From contig USFG01000024.1 of assembly GCA_900553855.1 (NCBI GenBank), positions 1-5,162 of the forward strand: 5,162 nt of DNA, in the 5' to 3' direction. Within the stretch, counting starts at the first letter, position 1. Each line of letters starts with the position of its first letter. This stretch comes from an uncultured Mycoplasmatota bacterium (GTDB taxonomy: Bacteria > Bacillota_I > Bacilli_A > RF39 > UBA660). This document shows, one piece after another, positions 1-5,162 of the stretch. The translations under genes were made by a program, and so were the position numbers. Below the pieces are notes generated by a model. It searched no databases, had not been told where the DNA came from, and saw nothing but the letters and a program-made list of their open reading frames with translations.

Positions 1-52
1 CGCACGCCTGATAAGCGTGAGGTCGATGGTTCAAGTCCATTCAGGCCCACCA
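1..52 (+). tRNA. tRNA-Ile (anticodon GAU), 5'-truncated
   Basis: This is the 3' two-thirds of a tRNA gene cut by the window edge. The anticodon stem pairs 3-7 (CACGC) with 15-19 (GCGTG) around the seven-base loop CTGATAA, with anticodon GAT at 10-12. The T stem pairs 25-29 with 37-41 (one G-U pair) around TTCAAGT. The 3' acceptor strand at 42-48 is followed by discriminator A49 and an encoded CCA at 50-52. The D arm and 5' acceptor strand lie outside the window. GAU reads the Ile codons AUU and AUC. It sits 13 bp before tRNA-Glu on the same strand, so the two are probably cotranscribed from a promoter left of the window. Confidence 0.95.
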
Positions 53-65
53 TTTGTTTATTATT

Positions 66-141
66 GGCCCGTTGGTGAAATGGTTAACACACATGCCTTT
101 CACGCATGCATTTATGGGTTCGAACCCCGTACGGGTCACCA
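66..141 (+). tRNA. tRNA-Glu (anticodon UUC), complete
   Basis: This is a complete cloverleaf. Acceptor strands 66-72 (GGCCCGT) and 131-137 (ACGGGTC) pair fully, with one G-U. The anticodon stem pairs 92-96 (CATGC) with 104-108 (GCATG) around loop CTTTCAC, with anticodon TTC at 99-101. The T loop is TTCGAAC inside a GC-rich stem. Discriminator A138 is followed by an encoded CCA at 139-141. It reads GAA and GAG. It is the last gene of a tRNA cluster and is followed 11 bp later by a terminator hairpin. Confidence 0.97.
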
Positions 142-152
142 AGTTGACTATT

Positions 153-182
153 AAATCTTTCAAGTAATTGAAAGATTTTTTT
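153..182 (+). terminator. Rho-independent terminator of the tRNA cluster
   Basis: A perfect 11-bp stem, AAATCTTTCAA (153-163) with TTGAAAGATTT (168-178), closes on the tetraloop GTAA. A run of seven T (176-182) overlaps and follows its 3' arm. It lies just downstream of tRNA-Glu. The stem has few G-C pairs, as is usual in so AT-rich a genome. The T run is on the + strand, so it ends tRNA transcription rather than the opposing operon. Confidence 0.85.
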
Positions 183-187
183 GCATT

Positions 188-227
188 AAAAAAGTAACAA
201 ATTTACTTAGATATTTTTGTTACTTTT
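188..227 (-). terminator. Predicted rho-independent terminator of the mraZ-ftsI operon
   Basis: On the - strand a 12-bp perfect stem, AAAAGTAACAAA (227-216) with TTTGTTACTTTT (201-190), has a 14-base loop and runs into T residues (193-188). The 5' arm lies inside the last codons of the 171-aa gene, and that gene's TAA stop (205-203) lies in the loop. The stem has only two G-C pairs, so it is weak, but its position and T tract fit a terminator. It is only about 5 bp from the opposing tRNA terminator. Confidence 0.65.
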
Positions 228-718
228 AATTTAATAGCATCTTTAATTTCATTATTCTTGTTATCAGTTGCTTTAATTATAAAAAATAAATTAGAATCTA
301 AATTATTTATTTTATCCTTAGTAAAGAAATAATTACCATTTGCAGGTTCTATTATTTTATAGTTATCAGTTCCCGTAATTAATTCTTTTAATGATAATCC
401 CTCATCATCTTCACCAGCCTTAGTTGCAAGTGGTAAATACTCATCATTAACTAAAACATAATAACCAATATCATAACTAACAACGGTCTTATCTTTCTCT
501 TTAAAATCAATATTAGATCCTTGAAATAAATTCATATTATAATTAAGACTTACTACACCACTTTTAACTTCAACATAATCAGAACTTCCCTCAAATAAAT
601 ATATTTTATTAGCAGAAGTAATCTTATTTAAATATATAAGTAAAAAAACACATAATAACATCAAAACAATAATAATTACTTTATAAGAATTAATAATATT
701 TAATAATTTCTTTTTCAT
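203..718 (-). CDS. Unrecognised membrane-anchored protein, last gene of the division operon
   Basis: I do not recognise this 171-aa protein. It has a basic N-terminus (MKKK), one hydrophobic segment at about residues 13-31 that should be an uncleaved signal anchor, and about 138 mostly polar residues. This tail has alternating hydrophobic residues suggesting beta structure and is probably outside the cell (single-pass, N-in). An acidic patch, GEDDEG, lies near 102-107. There is no cysteine outside the membrane segment and no catalytic motif I can identify. The start ATG (718-716) overlaps the PBP stop as TAATG. The nearest SD-like AGGA is only 2 bases away, too close for normal initiation, so translation probably depends on re-initiation by ribosomes finishing the PBP. 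Membrane topology and coupling suggest a partner or modulator of the division PBP; that is inference from context. The stop codon lies in the loop of the operon's terminator. Confidence 0.85.
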   Translation of the reverse strand: MKKKLLNIINSYKVIIIVLMLLCVFLLIYLNKITSANKIYLFEGSSDYVEVKSGVVSLNYNMNLFQGSNIDFKEKDKTVVSYDIGYYVLVNDEYLPLATKAGEDDEGLSLKELITGTDNYKIIEPANGNYFFTKDKINNLDSNLFFIIKATDNKNNEIKDAIKLKVTKISK

Positions 719-2820
719 TATCCTAGTTCAACCAATAGATCATTATTTAAATCTATTATACTCCCTTCTGGTATGTTAGTATTTATAACCTTTCCATAAC
801 CATCAATATTATAATTTATTTTTATCAATTTAGCAAAAGTATTTATCTCATTATGTGTCCATCCTATAACGTTTGGCATAGTAATATTATTACCATTTGT
901 AACCAAAAATACTTTACTTCCATATAAAACAGAACTATTAGTAGAAGGATATTGATTAATAATATATTCTCCATCACCTATAACAATCGGACATAATCCA
1001 TATTTTTCGAGTAATTTAACAGTTTCATTTTTACCTTGATTAATATATGACGCAATATTTATTACCTTACTTTCATCTACATTAGAATCTTTATCAGACA
1101 AATTCTTGTAAGTTACAACCGATTCAACCATTTTCTTTATAATATTTCCTAAACTACTTGATGCTCCTTGAAACTTTTTAACAGATACATAAATTATATA
1201 TTTAGGATCATCTTTAGGAAATAACCCCGCAAATGATCTAATTGTACTATATTGTCCAGAAACATATTTACCATTTTGCGTATAATTAGCAGTTCCTGTT
1301 TTACCTATTAAAGTTAATTTATCAGTATGATATCGATAGCCTGTAACAGCAGTATCTTTTGAATTTACTGTTTCATCCATTAAATCCATCATTTTTTTTA
1401 CAGTATTTAAAGAAACAACTTTTGTAAGTTCAGTTCTTTTTCCCTCATAAACAACATTACCTTCATTATCAACTATTTTACTAATAATATATGGTTTTAA
1501 AATAGTACCACCATTACTTAAACTAGTTAAAGCTTGAATATTTTGAATAGGCGTAGTTGTAATACCTTGTCCATAAGAAGCTGATGCAAGTTCTGACTCA
1601 TAATTAAATTTAATTTTACCATCATACTCATTAGATAATTCAATGCCAGTTTTTTTACCAAAACCAAATTTTTTATAATAATCTAACAATTTTTCTTTTC
1701 CTAATTTTTGTGATAACAAAACAGCAGCTACATTTGAAGAATATGTAAAACCTTTATCATATGTTATTTTACCCCATCCTTCTTTATTCCAATCACTAAT
1801 ATTATAATCAGATACTTGAATTGATCCGGATTGATACAATTCATCGCCTTTATATAATCCCTCTTCAATTGCTGCCATAAATGAATATATTTTCATTGTT
1901 GATCCCGGTTCATAAGTATAACTAACTAATGGATTATTATAATCTGTTATATTAAGAATATTTGGATTATAACTAGGACTTGATGTTGAACCAACAATAG
2001 CACCAGTTTTAGCATCCGCAATCGTTAAAGTTGCCCAATCAATATTAAAATTTTCAATTTCTTTTATAGCATTCTCTAAATACAATTGAATATTAGAATC
2101 TAATGTTAAATAAATATCATAACCATTCTTAGCTTCTTCTGTAACTTCTGGAGTGTTAGCAATTCGATAACCATAAGCATCTTTTTGATAAATTGTTTTA
2201 CCATTAGTACCGGTTAATTCATTGTTATATTTTCCTTCAATTCCAAGCTCCCCAACTATAGATCCTTCATCATTCTTTTTTGCATAACCTATAATGTAAG
2301 AAGCAAAATCTCCGTTAGGATATTCTCTTTTAGTACTTTTAATAAAATCTATTCCTGGTAAATCTAAAGCTTCTATCTCTTCTTTAATTAACTCTGTTAT
2401 ATTTCTTCCACCTGGACCTAATTCAACTTGATATACATTTTTAGTATTTAATAATTTCAAAATTTGTTTAGGCGTCATATTTATTAAAGGACTTAGCTTT
2501 TCCGCAGTTGTTTCTTTATCAACTACATGTCTTGGATTTGCCTCATCACTAGTTCTTGACTCATCCAAATAAGCAATAACAGTGTAACTCCTAACATTCG
2601 TTGCTAATACCTCATTATTAATATCATAAATAGTTCCACGAGATGCTTCAATTGTTTTAGTAGCAGTTGTACGAGATAGTGCAAAAGTATTTAAATCAAT
2701 TCCATCAACTTTAGGAGATATTGCAACATATGTAAGTTTTACGAGAATTACTACAAACAAAAAAATAGTAGCTATCTTAGATATTTTAATAATACTAAAA
2801 ATTCTACTATTTTTTTTCAC
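718..2820 (-). CDS. ftsI: Class B penicillin-binding protein (septal transpeptidase) with PASTA domains
   Basis: This 700-aa protein is a monofunctional DD-transpeptidase that cross-links septal peptidoglycan (FtsI/PbpB/PBP2x type). It has a membrane anchor at about residues 13-33, then the N-terminal dimerisation/pedestal region starting with RGTIYDINNEVLA (61-73). The transpeptidase domain is at about 235-570. All three active-site motifs are intact: STMK (307-310, nucleophile Ser307), SSN (361-363) and KTGT (507-510). Two C-terminal PASTA-like repeats (about 585-641 and 646-700; the second begins MPNVIGW) would bind muropeptide or wall. Length and two PASTA repeats fit vegetative Gram-positive division PBPs better than SpoVD, which usually has one. 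The start codon is GTG, supported by AGGTGAT seven bases upstream. It lies 17 bp after ftsL and overlaps the next gene by one base. pbpB would be an equally valid symbol. Confidence 0.96.
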   Translation of the reverse strand: MKKNSRIFSIIKISKIATIFLFVVILVKLTYVAISPKVDGIDLNTFALSRTTATKTIEASRGTIYDINNEVLATNVRSYTVIAYLDESRTSDEANPRHVVDKETTAEKLSPLINMTPKQILKLLNTKNVYQVELGPGGRNITELIKEEIEALDLPGIDFIKSTKREYPNGDFASYIIGYAKKNDEGSIVGELGIEGKYNNELTGTNGKTIYQKDAYGYRIANTPEVTEEAKNGYDIYLTLDSNIQLYLENAIKEIENFNIDWATLTIADAKTGAIVGSTSSPSYNPNILNITDYNNPLVSYTYEPGSTMKIYSFMAAIEEGLYKGDELYQSGSIQVSDYNISDWNKEGWGKITYDKGFTYSSNVAAVLLSQKLGKEKLLDYYKKFGFGKKTGIELSNEYDGKIKFNYESELASASYGQGITTTPIQNIQALTSLSNGGTILKPYIISKIVDNEGNVVYEGKRTELTKVVSLNTVKKMMDLMDETVNSKDTAVTGYRYHTDKLTLIGKTGTANYTQNGKYVSGQYSTIRSFAGLFPKDDPKYIIYVSVKKFQGASSSLGNIIKKMVESVVTYKNLSDKDSNVDESKVINIASYINQGKNETVKLLEKYGLCPIVIGDGEYIINQYPSTNSSVLYGSKVFLVTNGNNITMPNVIGWTHNEINTFAKLIKINYNIDGYGKVINTNIPEGSIIDLNNDLLVELG

Positions 2821-2826
2821 TTTTTC

Positions 2827-2833
2827 ATCACCT
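2827..2833 (-). promoter_or_regulatory. Ribosome binding site of the PBP gene, fixing a GTG start
   Basis: The - strand reads AGGTGAT, a seven-base match to the 3' half of the consensus AAGGAGGTGAT, at suitable spacing before GTG (2820-2818). An ATG lies within this stretch just upstream, but it is in another frame and meets TGA two codons later, so the GTG is the start. Confidence 0.8.
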
Positions 2834-2837
2834 ATAC

Positions 2838-3128
2838 TTATTTTACCACAATTATATTATCATTTTGATATGTTAATCCATAATCTTTAGCAATATCTTG
2901 AATATTCGATAAACTAGCTATCTCATTAATTTTCATACTTATGCTTTCATTCATCGTTTCTTGTTTCTCTATTTTACTTTTCATTCTTTCTAATTCAATA
3001 TTGCTTTTAGATAAAACACTCTTAGAATATACAACTACAATTGGACTAGATACGACCAAAATAACAATTAATGTAGTTATTAATCTATCTATAAATCTTA
3101 TTTTAACTCTTTTCCTAGTCTTTTTCAT
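2838..3128 (-). CDS. ftsL: Cell division protein FtsL
   Basis: This 96-aa bitopic membrane protein of the divisome in Gram-positive bacteria works with DivIC/FtsB and DivIB/FtsQ to recruit and activate the septal synthase FtsW-PBP. It has a very basic cytoplasmic N-terminus (MKKTRKRVKIR), one transmembrane segment at about 15-34, then a coiled-coil stretch at about 40-72 (NIELERMKSKIEKQ). The C-terminus has the family signature of a short helix plus YGL and a hydrophobic beta tail (IQDIAKDYGL, 76-85; NIIVV, 91-95). FtsL proteins diverge widely, so the call rests on topology, size, the C-terminal motif and position between rsmH and the division PBP. The ATG is 5 bp after the rsmH stop. Its SD-like AGAGAGG (3146-3140) lies inside the end of rsmH, with a longish 11-base spacer. 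Confidence 0.9.
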   Translation of the reverse strand: MKKTRKRVKIRFIDRLITTLIVILVVSSPIVVVYSKSVLSKSNIELERMKSKIEKQETMNESISMKINEIASLSNIQDIAKDYGLTYQNDNIIVVK

Positions 3129-3133
3129 AATTA

Positions 3134-4057
3134 TTATATCCTCTCTATTATTCTTAATTTAGCACTTTTACTTCTACTATTTTCATCTAATTCTTTATTA
3201 CTCGGAAGAATTGGTTTTTTATTTATCAATTTAATAATTGGCATATATTCTTCAGGAATTATTGGTAAACCTTTTACTAAATCATTAACTTCACTTTTTT
3301 CTTTAAATATTTTTTTAACTATACGATCTTCTAATGAATGAAAAGTTATTACACATAATCTTCCACCCGGTTTTAACATATCTATTGCATCATTAATAGA
3401 AGATGATAATACATTTAATTCATCATTTACCTCAATACGAATAGCTTGAAATATTCTTCTTTCAGGATGTTTAGTTACAAAATACTTGTAAGGAACACCT
3501 TGTTTAATTATTTCCACTAATTCTAAAGTTGTATTAATTTCAGTATTTTTTCTTGCTTTTACAATTGATGAAGCAATACTTTTAGAAAAATCTTCTTCTC
3601 CATATTTATAAAAAATATTAGTTAAATCTTCTAATTTGTAATTGTTAACGATATATTTTGCTGTAAGTGGATTATTTAAATCCATACGCATATCAAGTTC
3701 TGCATTCTTCATAAATGAGAATCCTCTATAATCCTCATCAATTTGTGGACTTGATATTCCTAAATCATAAATTATTCCATCTACTTTAGAAACATTTTCT
3801 TCATTTAATTTTTCTTTAATACTTTTAAAATTAGAATAAATAATCTTATAATTAGAACTAATATTTTTTAAGATATCATCACTATATTTTATTGCTTCTT
3901 CATCTTGATCAAAGGCGAAAAGAAAACCCCTTTTCATTCGCTTTAAAATTTCACTTGAATCTCCTGCATAACCTAAGGTAGCATCTACATATATTCCATC
4001 AGGATTTATATTTAATCCATCAATAAGTTCTTTTTTTAATACACTATAATGTTTCAT
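3134..4057 (-). CDS. rsmH: 16S rRNA (cytosine(1402)-N4)-methyltransferase RsmH
   Basis: This 307-aa enzyme (formerly MraW) uses S-adenosylmethionine to methylate N4 of C1402 in the decoding centre of 16S rRNA; the length is typical. Family motifs occur in order: HYSVLKKE (3-10); the SAM-binding loop VDATLGYAGDS (24-34); the acidic end of a strand, FDQDEEA (49-55); IYDLGISSPQID (96-107); RGFSF (111-115) with LDMRMD (121-126); HPERRIFQAIRIEVNDEL (197-214); ITFHSLEDRIVK (237-248); and the C-terminal SRSKSAKLR (294-302). The SAM loop varies slightly from the commoner VDGTLG or VDCTLG, within family range. The start overlaps the mraZ end by 14 bp. Its own SD, AAGGAT (4070-4065), lies 7 bases upstream inside mraZ. 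Cytoplasmic. Confidence 0.98.
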   Translation of the reverse strand: MKHYSVLKKELIDGLNINPDGIYVDATLGYAGDSSEILKRMKRGFLFAFDQDEEAIKYSDDILKNISSNYKIIYSNFKSIKEKLNEENVSKVDGIIYDLGISSPQIDEDYRGFSFMKNAELDMRMDLNNPLTAKYIVNNYKLEDLTNIFYKYGEEDFSKSIASSIVKARKNTEINTTLELVEIIKQGVPYKYFVTKHPERRIFQAIRIEVNDELNVLSSSINDAIDMLKPGGRLCVITFHSLEDRIVKKIFKEKSEVNDLVKGLPIIPEEYMPIIKLINKKPILPSNKELDENSRSKSAKLRIIERI

Positions 4058-4487
4058 ATAAATTATCCTTAAATAAGTTTTCAGCTATATCTGATAAGTT
4101 ATCTTCATTTGATTCAAAGAAATTATTCCATAATTCCTCACTCCAAATTTCTAAACGATCATTGGCACCAATTACTACACATTCTTTGTTTAATGATGCA
4201 TAATTAATTAGGTTTGAGGATATGTTTATTCTACCTTGACGGTCGAATTCGCACATTGAGGCACCAGATAAGAAAAAACGAGTAAAGTTTCTTGCATCTT
4301 TATTGGTAAATGGAAGTTTTTTTAACTTTTCAACTATTTTGTTCCACTCTTCTTTAGAATAGACAAATAAACATTTTTCAATTCCTCTAGTAACTACAAA
4401 CTCATTACCAAGATCTTCTCTAAATTTAGCTGGTATTATTAATCTTCCTTTATCATCTATATTATGATGAAATTCCCCCATTAGCAT
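4044..4487 (-). CDS. mraZ: Transcriptional regulator MraZ
   Basis: This is a DNA-binding protein of the tandem SpoVT-AbrB fold and the usual first gene of the division and cell wall cluster, where it binds repeats upstream of its own gene. From the chosen start it has 147 aa. The two DXXXR motifs that define the family are present: DDKGRLIIPAKFR (11-23) and FDRQGRINISSNL (81-93). Family members form rings that contact several 10-bp-spaced repeats, and such repeats lie immediately upstream. I chose the ATG at 4487-4485, giving MLMGEFHHNID, which lines up with the usual MFMGEY-type start and lies 6 bases after the SD GGTGA. An ATG two codons earlier (4493-4491) would add MH but directly abuts the SD. 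The stop is TAG inside rsmH. Confidence 0.96.
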   Translation of the reverse strand: MLMGEFHHNIDDKGRLIIPAKFREDLGNEFVVTRGIEKCLFVYSKEEWNKIVEKLKKLPFTNKDARNFTRFFLSGASMCEFDRQGRINISSNLINYASLNKECVVIGANDRLEIWSEELWNNFFESNEDNLSDIAENLFKDNLYETL

Positions 4488-4493
4488 ATGCAT

Positions 4494-4500
4494 TCACCAC
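4494..4500 (-). promoter_or_regulatory. Ribosome binding site of mraZ, embedded in the last MraZ box
   Basis: The - strand reads GTGGTGA, whose GGTGA half matches the SD consensus, 6 bases before the ATG at 4487. The same bases are the last copy of the 10-bp repeat array, so the operator and the ribosome binding site coincide. The spacing decides between two possible mraZ starts. Confidence 0.65.
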
Positions 4501-4530
4501 TTTCTTCCACTTTCTGCCACCTGCTACCAT
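4497..4530 (-). promoter_or_regulatory. Predicted MraZ operator: four TGG repeats at 10-bp spacing
   Basis: On the - strand TGG recurs at exactly 10-bp steps (4529-4527, 4519-4517, 4509-4507, 4499-4497). The repeat units are TGGTAGCAGG, TGGCAGAAAG, TGGAAGAAAG and TGGTGAATGC. The last two boxes share the exact 9-mer AGAAAGTGG. Known MraZ sites are TGGGN repeats with 5-nt spacers in E. coli and AAAGTG(T/G) repeats in Mycoplasma, both with 10-bp periodicity. The AAAGTGG copies here match the Mycoplasma type. The array runs from the -10 box to the mraZ ribosome binding site, so bound MraZ would cover the transcription start and repress the operon. Function is inferred from pattern and position. 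Confidence 0.8.
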
Positions 4531-4560
4531 TATAATACTACAATAAGTTTTTATTAGCAA
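4529..4560 (-). promoter_or_regulatory. Predicted sigma-A-type promoter of the mraZ operon
   Basis: The - strand carries TTGCTA (4560-4555) as a possible -35, followed after 17 bases by TATTAT (4537-4532), which runs into TATAAT (4534-4529). TATAAT is the perfect -10 but would be 20 bases from this -35, so the exact pairing is uncertain. Transcription would begin around 4520-4526, within the repeat array, giving a leader of about 35-40 nt. It is the only promoter-like site I see between the upstream terminator and mraZ. Confidence 0.6.
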
Positions 4561-4582
4561 GATAGTTTCCTTAAAAGAAAAT

Positions 4583-4610
4583 AAAAAATGTGTCATTTGA
4601 CACACTTTTA
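4583..4610 (-). terminator. Predicted rho-independent terminator of the cysteine-rich gene
   Basis: On the - strand TGTGTCA (4604-4598) pairs with TGACACA (4595-4589). The drawn loop is two bases; opening the last pair gives a four-base loop. A run of six T (4588-4583) follows. Flanking A-T pairs (4609-4606 with 4587-4584) could extend the stem past one mismatch. It lies 35 bp after the cysteine-rich gene's stop and just before the mraZ promoter, so it separates the two transcription units. Confidence 0.7.
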
Positions 4611-4638
4611 TGTAAAATTAATTTTTTAATTATAATTA

Positions 4639-5162
4639 TTATGAACAAACTGTTTTATATTTGCAAGCTCGATATTTATTATATTTATTCTTTTCACATC
4701 CGCCCCAAACACCATCGCCTCTATCAAATACAAGATTAAAGCAATCATTATAAGTATCATATATAAATCCAGTACAATCAAAACTTACAGTTTCACAATT
4801 AGAACCTCCAGAAGATCCACCACCAGATGATGTTCCATTACAATTATCTATTGTAGCACCAACTGAACAGTTATTATTTCCCCATTCATATCCCATCCAA
4901 GCACCTTCTTTGCAATAACTATGATCATATTTATCATACAAATATTCATGGTATTGAATTGGCCAATCAGAATATTGTTCACATTTATAAATAGCACATG
5001 TTTCATCACATCTAGTATAACATTTTTGTGTATTGCAAGATGTAGATGTTGGTTCATCAGGACACTCTTGACTTGAATCTTTAGCATCTACATAATGATT
5101 TATGATATTTCCTCCACCACATGTTTCAGAACATGATGTTGATTTTAATGTTTTATTAACAC
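4639..5162 (-). CDS. Cysteine-rich, probably extracellular protein, C-terminal part (N-terminus outside window)
   Basis: The frame is open from the right edge (first full codon ends at 5160) to TAA at 4641-4639, giving 173 visible residues of a longer protein. I do not recognise the family. It contains 17 cysteines, far above a normal Bacillota protein, plus many Tyr, Ser, Thr, Asn and Gly and few hydrophobic stretches, which suggests a disulfide-bonded surface or secreted protein. The first part has closely spaced cysteines (CNTQKCYTRCDETC and similar). A low-complexity linker NGTSSGGGSSGGSN (4839-4798) then leads to a final six-cysteine module with spacing C-x6-C-x10-C-x14-C-x10-C-x5-C. A TTG at 4941 could begin a shorter 100-aa ORF, but no SD precedes it and the cysteine-rich composition continues upstream, so it is internal. 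There is no LPXTG or other sorting signal at the C-terminus. Signal peptide and start are not visible. Confidence 0.8.
   Translation of the reverse strand, partial: VNKTLKSTSCSETCGGGNIINHYVDAKDSSQECPDEPTSTSCNTQKCYTRCDETCAIYKCEQYSDWPIQYHEYLYDKYDHSYCKEGAWMGYEWGNNNCSVGATIDNCNGTSSGGGSSGGSNCETVSFDCTGFIYDTYNDCFNLVFDRGDGVWGGCEKNKYNKYRACKYKTVCS

Noticed and set aside
66..141. tRNA-Glu as a possible integration (att) site
   Set aside because: No integrase, no repeated tRNA 3' end and no mobile gene in the window; the tRNA is followed by an ordinary terminator.
718..2820. PBP gene as sporulation-specific SpoVD
   Set aside because: Two PASTA-like repeats and direct linkage to ftsL in the only division operon visible favour the vegetative septal PBP, though the two are close relatives.
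2941..3162. A 73-codon open frame on the + strand, very hydrophobic
   Set aside because: It lies antisense to ftsL and the end of rsmH, and its hydrophobicity is only the complement of the AT-rich FtsL-coding sequence; no SD or family match.
4614..4625. Palindrome AAAATTAATTTT
   Set aside because: Only A and T, in a region where such palindromes are expected by chance; no T tract or known operator fits.
4848..5087. A 79-codon open frame on the - strand
   Set aside because: It is an out-of-frame shadow of the cysteine-rich gene, whose frame is open to the window edge and has coherent composition.

Overview
The window is strongly AT-rich. It has Shine-Dalgarno sites matching AAGGAGGTGAT, tRNAs with encoded CCA ends, and the Gram-positive mraZ-rsmH-ftsL-pbp gene order. 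This points to a low-GC Bacillota, perhaps a Bacilli or Erysipelotrichia-type lineage related to the Mollicutes. It still makes septal peptidoglycan, because the penicillin-binding protein is complete and all three of its active-site motifs are intact. No gene needs TGA to be read as Trp, so the standard code fits. I cannot name the genus from sequence alone.

Layout, left to right. On the + strand are the 3' end of tRNA-Ile(GAU) and a complete tRNA-Glu(UUC), the tail of a tRNA cluster, closed by a rho-independent terminator. Everything else lies on the - strand. Read in its own direction (right to left), it begins with the C-terminal part of a cysteine-rich, probably secreted protein whose N-terminus is beyond the right edge. 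Then come its terminator, a promoter with a four-copy 10-bp repeat array (the predicted MraZ operator), and a compact operon: mraZ, rsmH, ftsL, the class B PBP (ftsI/pbpB), and an unrecognised membrane-anchored protein of 171 aa. The operon ends at a hairpin that meets the tRNA terminator head-on.

MraZ probably represses the operon, including itself. RsmH methylates 16S rRNA. FtsL and the PBP act in the divisome, where FtsL helps activate septal transpeptidation. The genes are overlapping (mraZ/rsmH by 14 bp, PBP/171-aa gene by 1 bp) or separated by only 5-17 bp, so they are almost certainly one transcript. The usual downstream genes (mraY, murD, ftsW, murG and so on) are missing here: the cluster stops after the PBP, and a small unknown gene translationally coupled to it takes their place.

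Nothing here is a CRISPR array, insertion sequence or phage gene. The points of most interest are the MraZ operator that overlaps both the start-site region and the ribosome binding site, the unknown gene at the end of the shortened dcw operon, and the cysteine-rich protein with a Gly/Ser linker followed by a six-cysteine module.
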